Positions 41,860 through 49,254 of a stretch of 64,000 nt of DNA are shown piece after piece (position 1 is the stretch's first letter; every line of letters starts with the position of its first letter). The notes beneath the pieces were generated by a model, which saw only the letters and a program-made list of their open reading frames with translations, did not search any database and had not been told where the DNA came from. Position numbers and translations under genes: made by a program. The stretch covers positions 1,441,199 to 1,505,198 of the forward strand of contig CP000875.1 in NCBI GenBank assembly GCA_000018565.1, read 5' to 3'. Source of the stretch: Herpetosiphon aurantiacus DSM 785 (GTDB taxonomy: Bacteria; Chloroflexota; Chloroflexia; Chloroflexales; Herpetosiphonaceae).

Positions 41860-42100
41860 CGCTGCATCCTTTCTGTGGTACATGGAGCGCGATAATGGCG
41901 TAGCGATCTCACTCTATTGTATGCCACACTTGAAAAAAGTACAACTAGCTTGGTTACGACAGCCTTACGAATTCCATCAGACGCACTAGCGAAATTAAGC
42001 ACAGCATAAAAATCATTAAGTAATTATTAAGTAATTTCAACCCAACTTGAACAACTTCTTGAACATGCGGCTTGAAGCATAACCAAATTAAGGAGATTGA

Positions 42101-42855
42101 ATGCAGGTTGAATATGTACCAAGTTTGTTGCGCCAACGGGTATTGTATGATCCTCCGCGTGGGCCTGCCCGCTTCGAGGCCTACACCACGAGCATGCTCA
42201 ATGCCCAACGTGATGGCATCGACTGGCCTTTTGTAGCACTTAACCCAATGGGCAAGCAGCATGTACCAGCCCATTATGAGGCACTGTTGGCGTTTGATGC
42301 TGAAGCTATTGCCCAACAAACCCTTGCCGAGATTCAGGCCGATTTTCCGCCGATGGATTTCGCGTTACGCATGACCTTGGTGGTCGTTGACGATCTTATG
42401 GGCGGTTGGACGCAGCAGCATTTTACCGATTGGGCTTATCGCTTTAATCTTATGCCCAATCCAAAAAATACATGGTTGCCCATCTATAGCTGGACAAGAG
42501 CATCCCTACTCCAGCCTTGATTGCACAATCAGTCCGTGCTGTGCTTTATCGTGCTGCCTATTGTTTGATCCACGGGGCCCGAAACTTGTCCGAAATGTTG
42601 CGGCAAGAAGGGGCAGTTACACGCTTTGCAGGCCAAGCTTTGCCCAACTACGACCCAGAAGAACTCAACTATATTCGCGAACTTATCGCAGAACATCACC
42701 AATCGACACATCAGCCAATCCAATTTGCGGCATTTTATGGCGATCAAATTGCTGCAATGGTTGGCTACCCTAGCCTTGGGTTGTCAGCGTATGCGGGGCT
42801 GGTAGTGGCGACCCTTGATGCACCAGCCAATCCAATCAGCTTACTAACCCCTTGA
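42101..42855 (+). pseudogene. Protein of unknown function split by an apparent one-base frameshift
   Basis: The first part (42101-42520, 139 residues) starts at an ATG with AAGGAG upstream. The second part (42517-42855, 112 residues) begins only with a TTG, has no ribosome binding site and lies in another frame. If one G is added to the TGGAC at 42491, the text reads on as YSWDKSIPTPALIAQSVRAV, giving one protein of about 250 residues. A nucleotide lost in sequencing or a real mutation would explain it; a true four-base overlap of two genes is the alternative. I do not recognise the family. The protein is soluble and rich in Ala and Gln. Confidence 0.65.
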
Positions 42856-42921
42856 CAGTACTGCTATGCTTGCGACTGTGGAAATTTTACCCTATCAATA
42901 GGGTCTGTGAGGAAACGCATT

Positions 42922-43407
42922 ATGAAACTGGTTCGTCGTTTGGCATCAGGCTTGATGTTGTTGATGGTGATGGGTGTTTTGGCTGCTTGTGGTGGTTCAG
43001 CCGCCGAAGCCCCCGAAGTTCGGGCCGAAAAATTCTTCAGCGATTTTGCGGCTGCCTTCAATGATCCCAAGCTAAGCGAAGCTGCAACCCAAGAAAAATG
43101 GGCCGATACCCTTTCAAAATATTTCGTGCCTGAGCAACAAGCTGCCCAAAAAACCGAAATCTTAACTTCATTGCAACAATTGGGTTCGCTTGGCGCTGAA
43201 TTAAACGTCAAGGTCGAAAACCTCAAAGTTGAAAAAGTTTCAGAAAGCGGCGATGATGCTGAAATCAAAATCGCCAGTGGTACGATGAGCATGTCGGTGC
43301 TGGGTCAAGAACAAAAAACCGATATGGCGACCGAAGGCTTTGGCTCATCGGGTAGCAGCACCTCAAAAATGAAAAAAGTTGATAATGTTTGGTATATCAT
43401 TCCATAA
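42922..43407 (+). CDS. Small lipoprotein of unknown function
   Basis: This 161-residue protein has a lipoprotein signal peptide (MKLVRRLASGLMLLMVMGVL followed by the lipobox LAACG). The mature part is mainly charged helix, then beta-rich sequence with the ending STSKMKKVDNVWYIIP, which recalls DUF4878 or lumazine-type NTF2-like lipoproteins. GAGGA at 42909-42913 fixes the ATG at 42922; a GTG at 42907 opens the frame. It is followed by a strong bidirectional terminator. Cell-surface location is likely; role unknown. Confidence 0.85.
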   Translation: MKLVRRLASGLMLLMVMGVLAACGGSAAEAPEVRAEKFFSDFAAAFNDPKLSEAATQEKWADTLSKYFVPEQQAAQKTEILTSLQQLGSLGAELNVKVENLKVEKVSESGDDAEIKIASGTMSMSVLGQEQKTDMATEGFGSSGSSTSKMKKVDNVWYIIP

Positions 43408-43426
43408 GCAACCAGCTTAACCAAGC

Positions 43427-43463
43427 AAACGCCCCGCCGATCGTTTGATCGTGCGGGGCGTTT
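43427..43463. terminator. Bidirectional rho-independent terminator
   Basis: AAACGCCCCGC (43427-43437) pairs with GCGGGGCGTTT (43453-43463). The loop itself can pair as CGATC/GATCG. It lies between the convergent lipoprotein and WXG100-fusion genes, with A and T runs on both sides. Confidence 0.9.
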
Positions 43464-43481
43464 GTAAAAAAAGACCGGGAT

Positions 43482-44792
43482 CTAGTGATTTGCCGACATG
43501 TTCAAGGCATCTTTGCGTTCGTTGACGAAGCGGTTTTTCAAGCCTTGAATAACCCCAGCATCGCTGGTATTTTTGAAATAGGCCAAGCGCCCATTATCGA
43601 GGGTTTTGCTACGTTCGGTGTAAATCGCATTGATAATTTGCGATTCGCTCATTTGGCTAAGATCTTTGCCACGGAGCGCATTGGTGATCACGCTTGCGCC
43701 TGGGCCATGTTGAACTGAGGTTGACCAAACAACATCGCGCATTGCTGGCGAATAGTTGTTTACATCAAAGCCAGCTGCCTTGAGCTTGTTGACTTGAGGC
43801 TGATAGTGGGTGTTTTCAATATACTGATGTTGGGCAGCAGCAAAGCCTTGTGGATCGCGAGCAGCAATTTGCTTCCACTTGGCGGTAAATTCAGCGCTCC
43901 CTGGTTTCAAGCCCTTAAATTCTTCAGCATATTGTGCACCAGCAGGGTTGCGTAAAAATTCAGCGACCCGTCCGCCATTAACAAAGACAATTTTGCCATC
44001 TTTTTTGATGGCAGTTTGGCTGGTCATTTGGTATGAGCCATATGAAGCGCCGCCAAGGTCGCCTTTGCCTGATGAAACCGTGCCTGGGCCACGGCCACCA
44101 GTTTCGTATTTTTCAGAGAGTTTACCAAGGCTTGCATTACCTGCAGCGGCTGCATTACCACCAGTTGGTTGGGCTGAGGCTGTTCCGCCACCACCACCAC
44201 CGCCACCGCCGCCACCACTGGTAGCCTTGGGTTGTTGGCCAGTTGGTTGAGCTGAGGCTGCTCCGCCACCACCACCACCGCCGCCGCCACTTGCTTGAGC
44301 CGAGGCTGCACCGCCACCGCCACCACCGCCGCCGCCACTGCCACTGGCAGAAGCGCTGCTGGTGCCACCAGCCATTACGCCAACATTACTTGGGCTAGCA
44401 CTGGCTGCCGCAGTATCGCCACCAGCACTTGAGGCTCCACCGCCACCAGCGCTTGAACTAGCGCTTTGGGTGCTGGCTGAGCCACCAGTTGGATCGCCTT
44501 TAAATAGATTGGCGGCCTCTTGCTCGGCTTCTTGTAAAACTTTCTTAATTTCTAAGGTTGTACTTTGGGCGGTTTGGAAAGCGTTGATCAGCCGTTGCAC
44601 TGCAGGCAAAATATCAGCCTGCATTTCTTTTTGAAATGCAACCGCAGCATCACCCAACCATGTTGAGCGTAAGTCTTCAATAGTTTGTTTGAGCGTATTT
44701 TGCATTGCCGTAACACTCTCAGCATTTTTGCTAAGGCGCTGGGCAACTTGATCCATTACTTCAAAATCAGCTTGAACGATTGGTGCGGCCAT
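43482..44792 (-). CDS. WXG100 domain fused to a peptidoglycan-hydrolase-like domain
   Basis: This 436-residue protein has an N-terminal WXG100-type helical hairpin (residues 5-95) with Trp45-Leu46-Gly47 at the turn, so WLG rather than WXG in strict spelling. A Gly/Ala/Ser linker (about 103-222) contains glycine runs of up to eleven and recurring GGGGAASAQP units. The C-terminal domain (about 225-436) has KYETGGRGPGTVSSGKGDLG, GASYGSYQM and MRDVVWSTSVQHGPGASVI. These resemble lysozyme-like domains of VgrG3-type T6SS spikes and phage lysins, with Glu230 as candidate catalytic residue. WXG100 proteins are exported by type VII systems. An exported cell-wall enzyme or antibacterial effector is the likely role. 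No immunity or EccC gene is adjacent. Confidence 0.82.
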   Translation of the reverse strand: MAAPIVQADFEVMDQVAQRLSKNAESVTAMQNTLKQTIEDLRSTWLGDAAVAFQKEMQADILPAVQRLINAFQTAQSTTLEIKKVLQEAEQEAANLFKGDPTGGSASTQSASSSAGGGGASSAGGDTAAASASPSNVGVMAGGTSSASASGSGGGGGGGGGAASAQASGGGGGGGGGAASAQPTGQQPKATSGGGGGGGGGGGTASAQPTGGNAAAAGNASLGKLSEKYETGGRGPGTVSSGKGDLGGASYGSYQMTSQTAIKKDGKIVFVNGGRVAEFLRNPAGAQYAEEFKGLKPGSAEFTAKWKQIAARDPQGFAAAQHQYIENTHYQPQVNKLKAAGFDVNNYSPAMRDVVWSTSVQHGPGASVITNALRGKDLSQMSESQIINAIYTERSKTLDNGRLAYFKNTSDAGVIQGLKNRFVNERKDALNMSANH

Positions 44793-44968
44793 GAATCCTC
44801 CAACACTAGCGTGCTAAAAGGGTGGTAATAGCCCTCGACGGTAGGCTATTGCCAAAATCTTAACCGTATCCTGCTCTGGGGAGTCATGGTAGTGTGTTGG
44901 TTGTTATACCACGAACAGCGTAATAATGACATAAAAGGTGGATTTGTGTCAAATGGCTTTTAAAATAG

Positions 44969-45634
44969 CTAGATAGCTTGTTTTTGGAACCAATCAGGCT
45001 GTGCTTGATATGCTTGCCCTTGATTTTGGCGACGTGTGCCACTCAATGCTTTTGAATCAGCCACGATTAAACGCCATGGGGCTGCCACAGTATGCGGATC
45101 GCTATTAATCCCAATTCGGGGAGTTTGCAAAATTGCTTGATCCGGTAAACTTGGGCCTTGCTCGAACCATAAGCCAGCTTGTTGGGAACTCAGATCAACG
45201 CCATCAAGGCTTTTATCAACCGCTAAGGCCCGACAAACCATGCCTGGCCCGCTGGCAATTCGCATGGGGTTAGCTGGATCTTTTTGGACAAGCTGGGCCA
45301 TGGTTGCATTGCCGCTCAACGGCTCAATTGCCCGAATTAGTACGGCTGCGCCTTCGCCAAGGCCTTGAGTTACTACATTTAAACAATGATAGATGCCATA
45401 GATAATGTAGACGTAACTAATGCCACCAAGCGCAAACATTGATCGAGCACGAGGAGTATTGCGGCGATGGGCATGGCACGAAGGATCATCAGGGGTATAG
45501 GCTTCGGTTTCAACGATCCGCCCGCGTAATTCTTCGCCAGTTGCTAAGCGGCGCACAAGGCTACATCCTAAAAGCTCGCGGGCAACCACCAACGAATGCC
45601 GTTGATGAAATTCAGCGCTCAGAATTTTTGACAT
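44969..45634 (-). CDS. mpg: 3-methyladenine DNA glycosylase (MPG/AAG family)
   Basis: This 221-residue protein is an alkyl-purine DNA glycosylase of the eukaryotic-type MPG family. It removes alkylated bases such as 3-methyladenine and hypoxanthine from DNA. The catalytic glutamate is in RIVETEAYTPDD. The base-pocket segments RNTPRARSMFALGGISYVYI and VLIRAIEPL and the GPGMVCRAL motif are present. Length is normal. The start at 45634 is the only good ATG. No SOS-like box is visible in front of it. Confidence 0.94.
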   Translation of the reverse strand: MSKILSAEFHQRHSLVVARELLGCSLVRRLATGEELRGRIVETEAYTPDDPSCHAHRRNTPRARSMFALGGISYVYIIYGIYHCLNVVTQGLGEGAAVLIRAIEPLSGNATMAQLVQKDPANPMRIASGPGMVCRALAVDKSLDGVDLSSQQAGLWFEQGPSLPDQAILQTPRIGINSDPHTVAAPWRLIVADSKALSGTRRQNQGQAYQAQPDWFQKQAI

Positions 45635-45683
45635 AAACGCTCACCTAATAAACAGCTCATTTGTGCGAATAGTATAACTGATT

Positions 45684-46064
45684 TTAGGCGATGGTACTGA
45701 GCCATGTCAACCCAGCAATGATTAAGAAGATGAGCCACGAGGGATGTTTGGCCCGCGAGCCAATCAGGGCAATGCCAAAGCAAACAATGAAGGTGATTGA
45801 ACTGGTGCGTAGCAGCAAAATTTGGCTCGGATTGAGTTGGGATTGTTGGGCACAATCGAAAAAAAGCCAGGCCATGCCTAAGCCGAGTACGCTGGTGATA
45901 TGCCATGTAAACCGCAAGGTTGGCAGCCGCGATTGCAGCAAGCGGTTGGGCGTAGTTTGGATTTGACGCGCTAATGGCCGCAAGATCAATTGTTCACCAA
46001 AAATGCTATGGGCTAACGCCATGAGCACCGTGAGTAATCCTGCGACCATCAAATAGCTATGCAT
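45684..46064 (-). CDS. Small integral membrane protein of unknown function
   Basis: This 126-residue protein has four predicted transmembrane helices (about 5-23, 50-68, 81-101 and 107-124). Conserved-looking His20 sits near the end of the first helix, and a short basic loop follows. I do not recognise the family with confidence. It starts just after the sigma factor stop on the same strand, 13 bases away, so it is probably co-transcribed and may be linked to it, perhaps as a membrane anti-sigma-like partner, though it has no obvious sigma-binding domain. Confidence 0.7.
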   Translation of the reverse strand: MHSYLMVAGLLTVLMALAHSIFGEQLILRPLARQIQTTPNRLLQSRLPTLRFTWHITSVLGLGMAWLFFDCAQQSQLNPSQILLLRTSSITFIVCFGIALIGSRAKHPSWLIFLIIAGLTWLSTIA

Positions 46065-46077
46065 CGTTCAAGCTCGG

Positions 46078-46989
46078 CTATTGCGATAACTGCGTGCGCA
46101 AGACTTGCAATGCACCCGCTTCGATTTGTTGAATCCGCTGGCGCGTGCGGCCCACCACTGCGCCAACTTCCGAGAGTGAACGGCTTTTACCATCTTTTAA
46201 GCCATAGCGCAGCGTCAACACTTCTTGCTCTTGCTCAGAAAGTTGGTTGAGCATGGCACGGGTATATTGAGCATCAATGCTGGTCAGCAGACATTCGAGT
46301 TCGTCTTCCCAATCTTCGTCGGGCAAGCTATCGCCGAGCAACATATCAGTTTCTTCATTTTTAGGGGTTGCCAGCGAGATTGGCACTTGGGCGATGCTCA
46401 GTAAATCGCAAATTTTTTCTTCAGGGACACCCAAGGCAGTGCTAATTTCGTTGGCGCTTGGTTCACGGCCTAGCGCTTGCAGTAATTTGGTTTCGATCCG
46501 CCGCACTTTAATCAACAGCTCCCAGCGATGGACTGGCAAGCGAATTAAGCGACCTTGATTGGCCAGCGAACGTGTGATCGCTTGGCGAATCCACCAGGTA
46601 GCATAGGTTGAGAAGCGCACGCCTTTGGTGGCATCAAAGCGCTCGATCGCATTCATCAGGCCAATGTTGCCCTCTTGAATTAAATCTTGGAAGGGCAGGC
46701 CAAAGCCACGATAGCGCTTGGCGATGCTGACGACCAAGCGTAAATTAGCCCGCACCAGTTGCTCGTGGGCTGGCTCTTTGAGTTTGGTTACACATTGCTC
46801 AAATAGGGCACAACTTGGGCAACGTTCAATTCGACAGGCTGGGGTTGGCTGAGCTTGACGCGCTACATGGACAATTTGGGTTAGCTTTTGCTCCTCTTCT
46901 GCTGCCAGGAGTGGAGTTTCAGCAATTTCATTAAGATAACGTTGCAGCCCATCATCAAGGGCTGGTTCGTTGCTGGCGTGCAACATCAT
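46078..46989 (-). CDS. Sigma-70 family RNA polymerase sigma factor with a cysteine cluster
   Basis: This 303-residue group 2/3-type sigma factor contains region 1.2 (DDGLQRYLNEIAETPLLAAE), region 2 (EQLVRANLRLVVSIAKRYRG, then GNIGLMNAIERFDATKGVRF and STYATWWIRQAITRSLANQG), region 3 and region 4 (QEVLTLRYGLKDGKSRSLSE and the HTH VGRTRQRIQQIEAGALQVLR). Between regions 1.2 and 2 is an insert with C52-x4-C57-x2-C60-x5-C66 (ACRIERCPSCALFEQC), a spacing suited to Zn or Fe-S binding. No N-terminal 1.1 region is present. AGGAG seven bases before the ATG supports the start. A redox- or metal-sensing sigma factor is inferred from the cluster. Confidence 0.92.
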   Translation of the reverse strand: MMLHASNEPALDDGLQRYLNEIAETPLLAAEEEQKLTQIVHVARQAQPTPACRIERCPSCALFEQCVTKLKEPAHEQLVRANLRLVVSIAKRYRGFGLPFQDLIQEGNIGLMNAIERFDATKGVRFSTYATWWIRQAITRSLANQGRLIRLPVHRWELLIKVRRIETKLLQALGREPSANEISTALGVPEEKICDLLSIAQVPISLATPKNEETDMLLGDSLPDEDWEDELECLLTSIDAQYTRAMLNQLSEQEQEVLTLRYGLKDGKSRSLSEVGAVVGRTRQRIQQIEAGALQVLRTQLSQ

Positions 46990-47058
46990 TGGCTCACTCC
47001 TATAAATCGATGCTGTGACGGGCGTATAGCTAGTTTAATCACCTCAAAAGGGCTTGAC

Positions 47059-47076
47059 ATCAGGTCGTGACCTGAT
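47059..47076. promoter_or_regulatory. Perfect palindrome in the sigma factor/GH13 divergent region
   Basis: ATCAGGTCGTGACCTGAT is an 18-base perfect inverted repeat with a two-base spacer. It overlaps a TTGACA hexamer at 47054-47059, which has no good -10 at 17 bases. It is 70 bases upstream of the sigma factor start and 135 bases from the GH13 start. The regulator is unknown. Confidence 0.65.
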
Positions 47077-47210
47077 CTTTGGTGCCTAAATTGGGCTTAA
47101 TTGGTTTGCCAAAGCCTCCATTTGTGGCATAGACTCTGCTATGTGGGGTTTGGAAATTATTAATCTAGAGTGGTAGCTAGTGATTTAGTTAGTCGATGAG
47201 GTTCACATAT

Positions 47211-48893
47211 ATGCAAAATGATGCCAATCCTGATGCTTCGCCAACGGTGGCTAGTTTGCCCGATGGGGTTTGGATGGGTGCACGCGATTTAGGCAATGGC
47301 GCGGTGGCGTTTGGCCTTTATGCACCATGGAAGCAGAGTGTTCATTTAATTGGCTCGTTTAACGATTGGAACCAAACCGCTGATCCATTAAATATTTCGG
47401 ATCGCGGGATTTGGTGGATTATCAAAGAAGGTTTAGCAGCTGGCGAATATGCTTATCAATTTGTGATTGACGGCGAGACGATCATCGGCGACCCCTATGC
47501 CCGTGAATTGCGTTGGGCTGGTGGCGATCAGCCACAGGCGATTATTCATGTTGGCGAGCCAGCCTACGAGTGGCACGACGATGGTTTTGGCATTCGTCCG
47601 CTGAATGAATTGGTGATTTATGAATTGCATGTTGGCGATTTTAGCGAGGCTGGCACCTTCAAAGCCGTCACTGAACGAATTCCTTATCTTCAAGATTTAG
47701 GGGTGAATGCGCTTGAATTAATGCCGTTGTTTGAGTTTCCTGGCGATCGTTCGTGGGGCTATAATCCGGCCTATTTCTTTGCTCCCGAATCGACCTATGG
47801 CACGCCTGCCGATTTGCGCGAGTTGATCGATACGGCCCACCAACATGGCATTGGGGTGATTTTGGATGTAGTGTTTAATCATGTCGATCACTCTAGCCCG
47901 ATTAACTATTTGTATCCCTACGATCAAAGCCCTTTCTTTAGCAGCGACGGCAACCCGTGGGGCTTCCCCGATTTGAACCATTGGAATGAAGCAGTCAAAC
48001 AATTAATCAGCGATGTGCAAACCTATTGGCTCAGCGATATGCACATCGATGGCTTTCGCTACGATCACGCCGAGGGAATTGGCTTTGATGGCGAGAATGG
48101 GGTTTCGTTCTTGGGCTGGCAGGCTCGCCAAATCAAACCGCATGTCTATTTGATTGCCGAAAATCTCAAAGATTACACCACCATGGTTGATCAAACTGAT
48201 ATGGATTCGTCGTGGCATCGTTCGTTTCATTCGCAAATGTTTGCCAACTTGCGCGAAGGTGATTTCGAGGGCAATCAGTATGGCAATGTTGAGGCCACGC
48301 TGGGGATTATCGATTTTCGCAATGCTGGCTACAACGATAATGCCCAAGCGATCAATTATCTTGAATCGCACGATGAGCAGCGGATTGTTTACGAGGCCCA
48401 AACCAACGAAAATATCAGCCGCGAAACCGCTTATTTGAAATCGCGACTGGGCGCGATTGTGCTATTTACCGCTGCTGGTGTGCCCATGCTATATCATGGC
48501 CAAGAATTTGGCATGGATACCGAACGTACAATCGACAAAAATATGCTGAAATGGGAGTTATTGCAAACAGCTGAGGGCACTGATTTGCACGCCTTCTATC
48601 GTGGCATGATTCAATTACGTACCTCATCGAAGGCCTTGGTTGGCAATAATATCCGGCCTGTCGCCATGGATGCTGAGCGCAAATTGTTGGCCTACTATCG
48701 CTGGGCCGACGATGGCAGCGAACATGTGATTGTTGTGGTGAATTTTGGCATCACCCTGCAATACCTTGATGTGCATTTCCCGGTTGGTGGTTTATGGCAC
48801 GAATGGGTCTATAACTACGATCGTGAAACCCCTGAAGGTATGGCCACAATCGAAGTGCCTGGCTCAGGTGGGAAGGTCTTTGTGTTGCGCTAA
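47211..48893 (+). CDS. GH13 alpha-amylase family enzyme with CBM48-like N-terminus
   Basis: This 560-residue enzyme has an N-terminal E-set/CBM48-like domain (about 20-115, VHLIGSFNDWNQTADPLNIS and GEYAYQFVIDGE). The GH13 barrel carries catalytic Asp in GFRYDHAEGIGF, Glu in YLIAENLKD and Asp in LESHDEQR, plus DVVFNHVDHSSP. The closest subfamilies are branching-enzyme-like or trehalose-hydrolase-like proteins; which reaction is catalysed is not certain. TGAGG at 47197-47201 lies nine bases before the ATG at 47211, preferred over ATG 47196. It is probably part of glycogen or trehalose metabolism together with the debranching enzyme of the window. Confidence 0.9.
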   Translation: MQNDANPDASPTVASLPDGVWMGARDLGNGAVAFGLYAPWKQSVHLIGSFNDWNQTADPLNISDRGIWWIIKEGLAAGEYAYQFVIDGETIIGDPYARELRWAGGDQPQAIIHVGEPAYEWHDDGFGIRPLNELVIYELHVGDFSEAGTFKAVTERIPYLQDLGVNALELMPLFEFPGDRSWGYNPAYFFAPESTYGTPADLRELIDTAHQHGIGVILDVVFNHVDHSSPINYLYPYDQSPFFSSDGNPWGFPDLNHWNEAVKQLISDVQTYWLSDMHIDGFRYDHAEGIGFDGENGVSFLGWQARQIKPHVYLIAENLKDYTTMVDQTDMDSSWHRSFHSQMFANLREGDFEGNQYGNVEATLGIIDFRNAGYNDNAQAINYLESHDEQRIVYEAQTNENISRETAYLKSRLGAIVLFTAAGVPMLYHGQEFGMDTERTIDKNMLKWELLQTAEGTDLHAFYRGMIQLRTSSKALVGNNIRPVAMDAERKLLAYYRWADDGSEHVIVVVNFGITLQYLDVHFPVGGLWHEWVYNYDRETPEGMATIEVPGSGGKVFVLR

Positions 48894-48904
48894 ACAGGAG
48901 CACG

Positions 48905-49012
48905 CCCTCACCCCCTGACCCCCGCTCCCGCCCAGCGAGTGAGGGGGAACCGATGATCATGAAGGATGAATGCCCCTCGCCCGCCGCCGTGGGAGAGGGG
49001 TTGGGGTGAGGG
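48905..49012. repeat. Dispersed GC-rich inverted repeat, family A, copy 6
   Basis: It begins CCCTCACCCCCTGACCCCCG right after the GH13 stop and ends GAGAGGGGTTGGGGTGAGGG. The inner parts run in the opposite order from copies 1-5, so it is inserted in reverse orientation. A related fragment, CCTAGCCCCCTCGCCCGCCG, lies at about 49213-49232. Confidence 0.88.
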
Positions 49013-49081
49013 AACGGAGATTGGTATGCCCTCACCCCCTAGTGTTACAAGGGTAGGTTTTTAATTATCATTGCGAATCAC

Positions 49082-49145
49082 CACCCTTCCGTCCCGCCTC
49101 AAGGCGGGAGACGCAGGGGGCTTTAATCCCCCTGCACCCCCTCAA
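49082..49145. repeat. Dispersed repeat, family C, copy 3 (inverted)
   Basis: CACCCTTCCGTCCCGCCTCA, GAGACGCAGGGGGCTTTAAT and CCCCCTGCACCCCCTC form the reverse complement of the copy at 13722. It lies in the 361-base gap between the GH13 gene and hsdS. That gap is filled by family A and C repeats and holds no ORF I can support. Confidence 0.85.
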
Positions 49146-49254
49146 GGGCAATCAGGGCCGTCATCCATGCATCGATGAACCAGCCTTCCGTGGTTCGCCG
49201 CAGAAAGCACACCCTAGCCCCCTCGCCCGCCGCTGTGGGAGCGGGGTTGAGGCC

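Noticed and set aside
42387-42773. Third-frame open reading frame across the split gene at 42101-42855
   Set aside because: It does not connect to either end; cysteine- and arginine-rich shadow translation.
44024-44368. Open frame of 114 codons inside the WXG100 gene in another frame, rich in Val and Ala
   Set aside because: It is the shadow of the glycine-rich linker, whose GGN repeats read as GTN or GCN runs in shifted frames. No ribosome binding site.
45640-45683. SOS-type box before the DNA glycosylase gene
   Set aside because: No GAAC-N4-GTTC pattern is present in its upstream region.
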